Below, piece by piece: positions 60,638 to 64,000 of a stretch of 64,000 bases of DNA. Each line of letters opens with the position of its first letter. Within the stretch, counting starts at the first letter, position 1. The position numbers were made by a program, and so were the translations under genes. The notes beneath the pieces are model-generated. The model made no database searches. It was not told where the DNA came from and worked only from the letters and a program-made list of their open reading frames with translations. This stretch comes from Pilimelia anulata. GTDB taxonomy: Bacteria > Actinomycetota > Actinomycetes > Mycobacteriales > Micromonosporaceae. The stretch spans positions 124,001-188,000 of the forward strand of contig NZ_BMQB01000009.1 of assembly GCF_014647895.1 (NCBI RefSeq), written 5' to 3'.

Positions 60638-61611
60638 TCGCGGACCGGATCTCCGACCTCATCGGCCGCACCCCTCTGCTCCGGCTCGCCGTACGCGACG
60701 GCATGGCCACCGTGCTGCTGAAGCTGGAGCAGTACAACCCCACCGGCACCGCCAAGATCCGGATGGCCCGCAGCATGGTGGACGAGGCCGAGGAGCAGGG
60801 GCTGCTGCAACCGGGCGGCTGGCTGGTCGAATCGACCTCCGGCAACACCGGCACCGGCCTGGCGCTCATCGCCGCCGAACGCGGATACAAGTTCAGCGCG
60901 GTCGTGGACAACCACTCCTGCGCCGACAAGCTGCGGTCCATGCGGGCGTACGGCGCCGAACTGGTCAACGTCGGCGGCGACGCGCTGGCCACCGCCGAAC
61001 GCGACGCCACCGCCGAACGGCTCGCCGCCGACCACGGCGCCCACTGGACCGCGCAGCACCGCAACCCCGGCAACCCCAACGGCTACAGGCCGCTCGCCCG
61101 GGAGCTCAGCGACGCCCTCGGCGACGGCATCGACTACCTGTACGGAGCGGTCGGCACCGGCGGCTCCCTCTGCGGCACCGGCCGCGCCCTCCGGGAACGC
61201 CTCCCGGACCTGGCGATCGTCGGCGTCGAACCGCACGGCTCCGTCGTCTTCGGCGGACCGGGAGCGCCGTACCACCAGTCCGGCACCGGTACGCCCGAGG
61301 GCGCGGAGATCGGCGACCTCATCGACCACGACCTGATCACCGAGGGGGTCAGGGTCACCGACGCGGAGGCGTTCGAGACCTGCCGATACCTGGCCCGCCG
61401 GTACGGGATCCTGGTCGGCGGCTCGGCCGGCGGCGTGATCCACCGGGCCCTCGAACGGGCAGCGGCGGTGGGGCCGCACGCCACCATCGTCGTCCTCGTC
61501 TGCGACGGCGGCGAGAAGTACCTGGACACCGTCTTCGACGACGACTGGATGGCCGCCGCCGGCCTCTTCGACGCCCGGGTCGTCAGCCGGCTGGCGGCGC
61601 TGCTGCGGTAG
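60634..61611 (+). CDS. SbnA-like PLP-dependent synthase (cysteine-synthase fold)
   Basis: A 325-residue member of the cysteine synthase/beta-replacement family. PLP Lys in NPTGTAKIRMA near residue 40, substrate loop VESTSGNTGTGLAL near 68, the phosphate-binding GTGGSLCGTG near 178, GVEPHGSVVFGG near 198, and the C-terminal YLDTVFDDDWM typical of SbnA. SbnA condenses O-phospho-L-serine with L-glutamate to give N-(1-amino-1-carboxy-2-ethyl)glutamate, the precursor of L-2,3-diaminopropionate. The usual Asp after the PLP Lys (KDR) is Ile here. GTG overlaps the aminotransferase stop, with GGAGGAG upstream. It is the last gene of the operon; a hairpin follows the stop directly. Confidence 0.85.
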   Translation: MIADRISDLIGRTPLLRLAVRDGMATVLLKLEQYNPTGTAKIRMARSMVDEAEEQGLLQPGGWLVESTSGNTGTGLALIAAERGYKFSAVVDNHSCADKLRSMRAYGAELVNVGGDALATAERDATAERLAADHGAHWTAQHRNPGNPNGYRPLARELSDALGDGIDYLYGAVGTGGSLCGTGRALRERLPDLAIVGVEPHGSVVFGGPGAPYHQSGTGTPEGAEIGDLIDHDLITEGVRVTDAEAFETCRYLARRYGILVGGSAGGVIHRALERAAAVGPHATIVVLVCDGGEKYLDTVFDDDWMAAAGLFDARVVSRLAALLR

Positions 61612-61666
61612 CGGCACCGCCACGGCCGGCCGGGTGCGCGCGCGTGCATGAGCCGCGGCGGTGCCG
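61612..61666 (+). terminator. Hairpin after the diaminopropionate-type operon
   Basis: CGGCACCGCC (61612-61621) and its exact complement (61657-61666) bracket a 35-base GC-rich loop, starting right after the SbnA-like TAG. Likely terminator without a U-tract. Confidence 0.45.
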
Positions 61667-61870
61667 GGTATGTCGGCCGGTGGCCGGCGGACACCCGCCC
61701 GCGGGCCGCCGCCGCCGGCACCCCTGCCCGGTACCGGTGCGGCGCGCCGTGCGACGCTGGGCGCCGCCCCGGGCGGAGGTCGCGCCCGGTGGTGGCCCGC
61801 CGCACCGCGTCGGCCCGGCGGGGCTGATCTCGGATGCGTCCCCGCGTCCGCGGACGAGAGGCGGACCACG

Positions 61871-63157
61871 ATGGCGGCGGTGCCAGGCCAGCAGCCCCCT
61901 GCTGCCGACCCGGCGGCCGCCGGGCGGGCGGCGGACGAGGACATCCGGGCGCTGTTCGGCCGGTCCACGCCCGTCTACGCCGCCCTGCGGGGGCCGACGC
62001 ACGTCCTGGAAGCCGCGAACCCGGCCTTCCTCGCCACCTTCGGCGGGGAGCGGGAGCGGACCGGGGTGCCGATCACCGAGCCCGACCGGGCCGGCCGGGA
62101 CCTCGCGGCCGTGCTGGACCGGGTCCACCGGACCGGCGAGCCGCACACCGACCGCGACGTCCGGATCGTCCCGGATGCCGGGACGCCCGAGCGGGAGGCG
62201 TTCTTCGACCTCACGTACGAGCCGCGCCGGGGGGCCGACGGCGCAGTGACCGGGGTCCGGGTGATCGGGGTGGAGACCACCCCGGCCAGGCACGCCCGGA
62301 CGCTGATGGCCGAGCACCGGGCCCTGCTCGAACAGATCGCCCGCCAGGCGCCCCTGACCGACGTACTGGACGGCATGGCCCGCTGCATCGAGAACCTCGC
62401 GCCGGAGGAGCTGCTCGTCTCCGTCCTGCTCGCCGACCCGGACGGCCGGCACCTGCGCCACGGCGCCGCGCCCTCGCTGCCCGACTTCTACAACCGGGCC
62501 ATCGACGGGATCGCCACCGGGGACGGCGTCGGCTCCTGCGGCACCGCCGCCCACCGGCGGCAGCCGGTCTTCGCCACCGACATCACCACCGACCCGTTCT
62601 GGGCGGACTTCCGGGACCTGGCCGGGCGGGCCGGGCTGGCGGCCTGCTGGTCCACGCCGATCCTGGCCCGCGACGGCGGCCTGCTGGGCACCTTCGCCAT
62701 GTACCACCGGACCCCGCGCGTCCCCCGCGACACCGACCTCGCCCTCGCCCGGGTCTTCGCCGGCACCGCGGCCCTGGCCATCGAACGGCACCACAGCGAG
62801 CGGGCGAGGCTCGCCGCCGAGGCGCGCGGCGAGGCCGACCGCGCCCGGCTGGCCGAGGCGGTCGACGCGGAGCGCGCCCTGCGCGCCGAGGCCGAGCGGC
62901 GCGCCGCGGACGCCGCCGAACTGGCGGCCCGGATGCGCGCCGCCGCGGCCGCGCAGGCCGCCGCGCCGCACCCCGAGCGCTGCCAGCTCGGCGGCGCCCC
63001 CGGCTGCGCCGCGCCGGCCGAGGTCAAGATCGCCGATGCCTGGGGCGACTCGGCCTGGGGCTGCCTCGCCCACGTCGAGGAGGCCCTGATCAACGTCCGG
63101 TCGGTGTACATCGCCAACGAGGAGGCCGGCGGCCTGGCCGCCTACGTCAACCGCTGA
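61871..63157 (+). CDS. PAS-GAF sensor protein with coiled coil and Cys-rich C terminus
   Basis: A 428-residue soluble signalling protein. Residues about 25-135 look like a PAS domain (STPVYAALRG, VLEAANPAFLATFG), 150-320 a GAF domain (DGVGSCGTAAHRRQPVFATD, WSTPILARDGGLLGTFAMYH), then an Ala/Glu/Arg-rich coiled coil to about 370. The last about 60 residues contain CQLGGAPGC, WGC and H spaced like a small metal-binding domain. No kinase, GGDEF, SpoIIE or ANTAR output domain is visible, so it may signal by partner binding. ATG with GAGAGG eight bases upstream. It stands alone; the ligand is unknown. Confidence 0.78.
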   Translation: MAAVPGQQPPAADPAAAGRAADEDIRALFGRSTPVYAALRGPTHVLEAANPAFLATFGGERERTGVPITEPDRAGRDLAAVLDRVHRTGEPHTDRDVRIVPDAGTPEREAFFDLTYEPRRGADGAVTGVRVIGVETTPARHARTLMAEHRALLEQIARQAPLTDVLDGMARCIENLAPEELLVSVLLADPDGRHLRHGAAPSLPDFYNRAIDGIATGDGVGSCGTAAHRRQPVFATDITTDPFWADFRDLAGRAGLAACWSTPILARDGGLLGTFAMYHRTPRVPRDTDLALARVFAGTAALAIERHHSERARLAAEARGEADRARLAEAVDAERALRAEAERRAADAAELAARMRAAAAAQAAAPHPERCQLGGAPGCAAPAEVKIADAWGDSAWGCLAHVEEALINVRSVYIANEEAGGLAAYVNR

Positions 63158-63546
63158 CCCCGCGCGCGGCCGGCGACGGCCGGTCCTGGATCAGGCCGAG
63201 CGCGCGGGCCGCCGCGCTCGGCACGGATACGTCGCGAACCCCATTTCCGCGTCGGGTGCAGTCGATGCGGTGAACCCTGCCGCGACGGGCCCGACGCCAC
63301 CACGACACCCTCTCCGGCCACGACTGTCGAAACGTGAACACGGCCGTCACCGCGTCAAGTCCGGCGGCCGTGACCTGCCCGGATCCTCCGGCGAGCCGGC
63401 CGGGGGCGGGCGCAGCGGGGCGGCGGGGCGGCGGCGACCCGGGAGCATGGTCGCGAGGGGGCGGCGGGTTGCCCGGTCTCCTCAAATCTGCTGCCCCGCA
63501 TGCCGAAGGGCTGGGACGGTGGATCGACGAGCGGAGGGGGTGGACC
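63158..63546. other. Intergenic region, no firm gene
   Basis: About 390 bases between the sensor protein and the next + gene show no start-plus-motif combination I trust. A minus-strand frame across the region has no recognisable domain. The right part should hold the promoter of the membrane protein gene. Confidence 0.4.
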
Positions 63547-64000
63547 GTGCGGGCGCAGCGCTGGTGGCCGGGCAATCCGTCCGCTCCCGTGGCTTTCGGT
63601 GCCTTCTGCGTGTCGATGTCCGTTGTGTGGGTGGTGGTGATGGGCGCGGGCGTCCGCCCGCCGATCCTGCTCGTCTGGGGCACCACGATCCCCGCGACCT
63701 GGGTGGCCGCCATCCACTGCTGGCGTACCGCGGGCAGCGCCGGGACGGTACCCCGGCGGTTCTGGCGGCTCGTCGCGGTGTCGCTCGCGGTCCAGGGCGT
63801 CGGCGGGGTGCTCAGCATGCGCGAGGCCATGCTCAGCACCAGCGCCACCCCCACGACCGGCTCCCCGCTCACCGTCGTCGTGTACATGGTGGCGGTCAGC
63901 ATCACGGCGTGGGCGCTGCTCGGCCTGCCGGGCCGCACCAGGCTGCCCCGGGCCGAGCGCCGGCGGTTCGCCGTCGACGCCACGATCGTCGTCCTCACCG
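63547..64000 (+). CDS. Multi-span membrane protein, 5' part (runs off window)
   Basis: The frame is open from GTG at 63547 to the edge (151 codons visible). It starts VRAQRWWPGNPSAP and has at least four hydrophobic segments (AFCVSMSVVWVVVMGAG, ILLVWGTTIPATWVAAIHCW, LVAVSLAVQGVGGVLSM, VVYMVAVSITAWALLGLPG). The RRRFAVDATIVVLT stretch at the end resembles the membrane sensor half that precedes GGDEF-EAL modules in Micromonosporaceae signalling proteins, but the catalytic part is not visible. GGAGGGGG lies seven bases upstream. Assignment as a c-di-GMP enzyme is a guess. Confidence 0.7.
   Translation, partial: MRAQRWWPGNPSAPVAFGAFCVSMSVVWVVVMGAGVRPPILLVWGTTIPATWVAAIHCWRTAGSAGTVPRRFWRLVAVSLAVQGVGGVLSMREAMLSTSATPTTGSPLTVVVYMVAVSITAWALLGLPGRTRLPRAERRRFAVDATIVVLT

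Noticed and set aside
63147..63998. Minus-strand frame across the right edge
   Set aside because: Overlaps a + strand membrane protein with good start and hydrophobic segments; the minus translation lacks any domain.
1..64000. CRISPR arrays, tRNA, rRNA or intact insertion sequences
   Set aside because: No regularly spaced repeats, cloverleaf sequences or transposase signatures were seen by eye; a computed scan was not possible.

Overview
The window is very GC-rich (roughly three quarters G+C by eye), with dense, overlapping genes, frequent GTG/TTG starts, an Lsr2 gene, DtxR/IdeR-type iron boxes and an actinomycete-type sulfur leader peptide. All of this points to a filamentous actinobacterium, most likely of the Micromonosporaceae; that family placement is inference. 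I saw no tRNA, rRNA, CRISPR array or intact insertion sequence.

Left part (1-10.8 kb). The 3' end of an EAL-domain c-di-GMP phosphodiesterase is followed by a converging eight-gene minus-strand operon: two flavin-dependent monooxygenases, an extracytoplasmic binding protein, two permeases and a double ATPase of the dipeptide/oligopeptide ABC type, an acyl-CoA-dehydrogenase-fold oxygenase and a flavin reductase. A 23-codon leader peptide with the SRRHVDLGRVASSLC signature precedes it, so it reads as an organosulfur uptake and desulfonation operon controlled by sulfur or cysteine supply.

Centre (10.9-36 kb). This is a salicylate-capped nonribosomal siderophore cluster. Salicylate synthase and a salicyl-AMP ligase supply the starter. 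A thioesterase fused to an aryl carrier protein, a Cy-A-PCP protein and two large NRPSs build the chain. Deduced order: salicyl-ArCP / Cy-A-PCP (Cys-like) / C-A(Ser)-PCP-E / C-A-PCP / C-PCP-E without an A domain / C-A-PCP / C-A-PCP-TE. Three iron boxes sit at the three promoters. No MbtH protein, hydroxamate-forming enzyme or transporter is in the window.

Middle right (36-55 kb). A run of housekeeping and accessory genes: several small secreted proteins, RecQ, a trypsin-like protease, a DUF418 membrane protein, a galactose-oxidase-type copper radical oxidase with a lectin tail, a VOC protein, an AadA-like nucleotidyltransferase overlapping Lsr2, a KimA-like potassium importer beside a KdpD/KdpE-like two-component system, peptide deformylase and a PiT-type transporter. 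A decayed stretch near 42.9-43.3 kb holds a UvrD-type helicase fragment.

Right end (55-64 kb). A compact five-gene operon encodes SbnA- and SbnB-like enzymes (2,3-diaminopropionate formation), a type III PLP decarboxylase of the Y4yA/SbnH sort, a HisC-like aminotransferase and a MATE exporter, but no NIS synthetase or NRPS. It is the best candidate for an undescribed small amino-acid or metallophore pathway. A PAS-GAF protein and the start of a multi-span membrane protein close the window.
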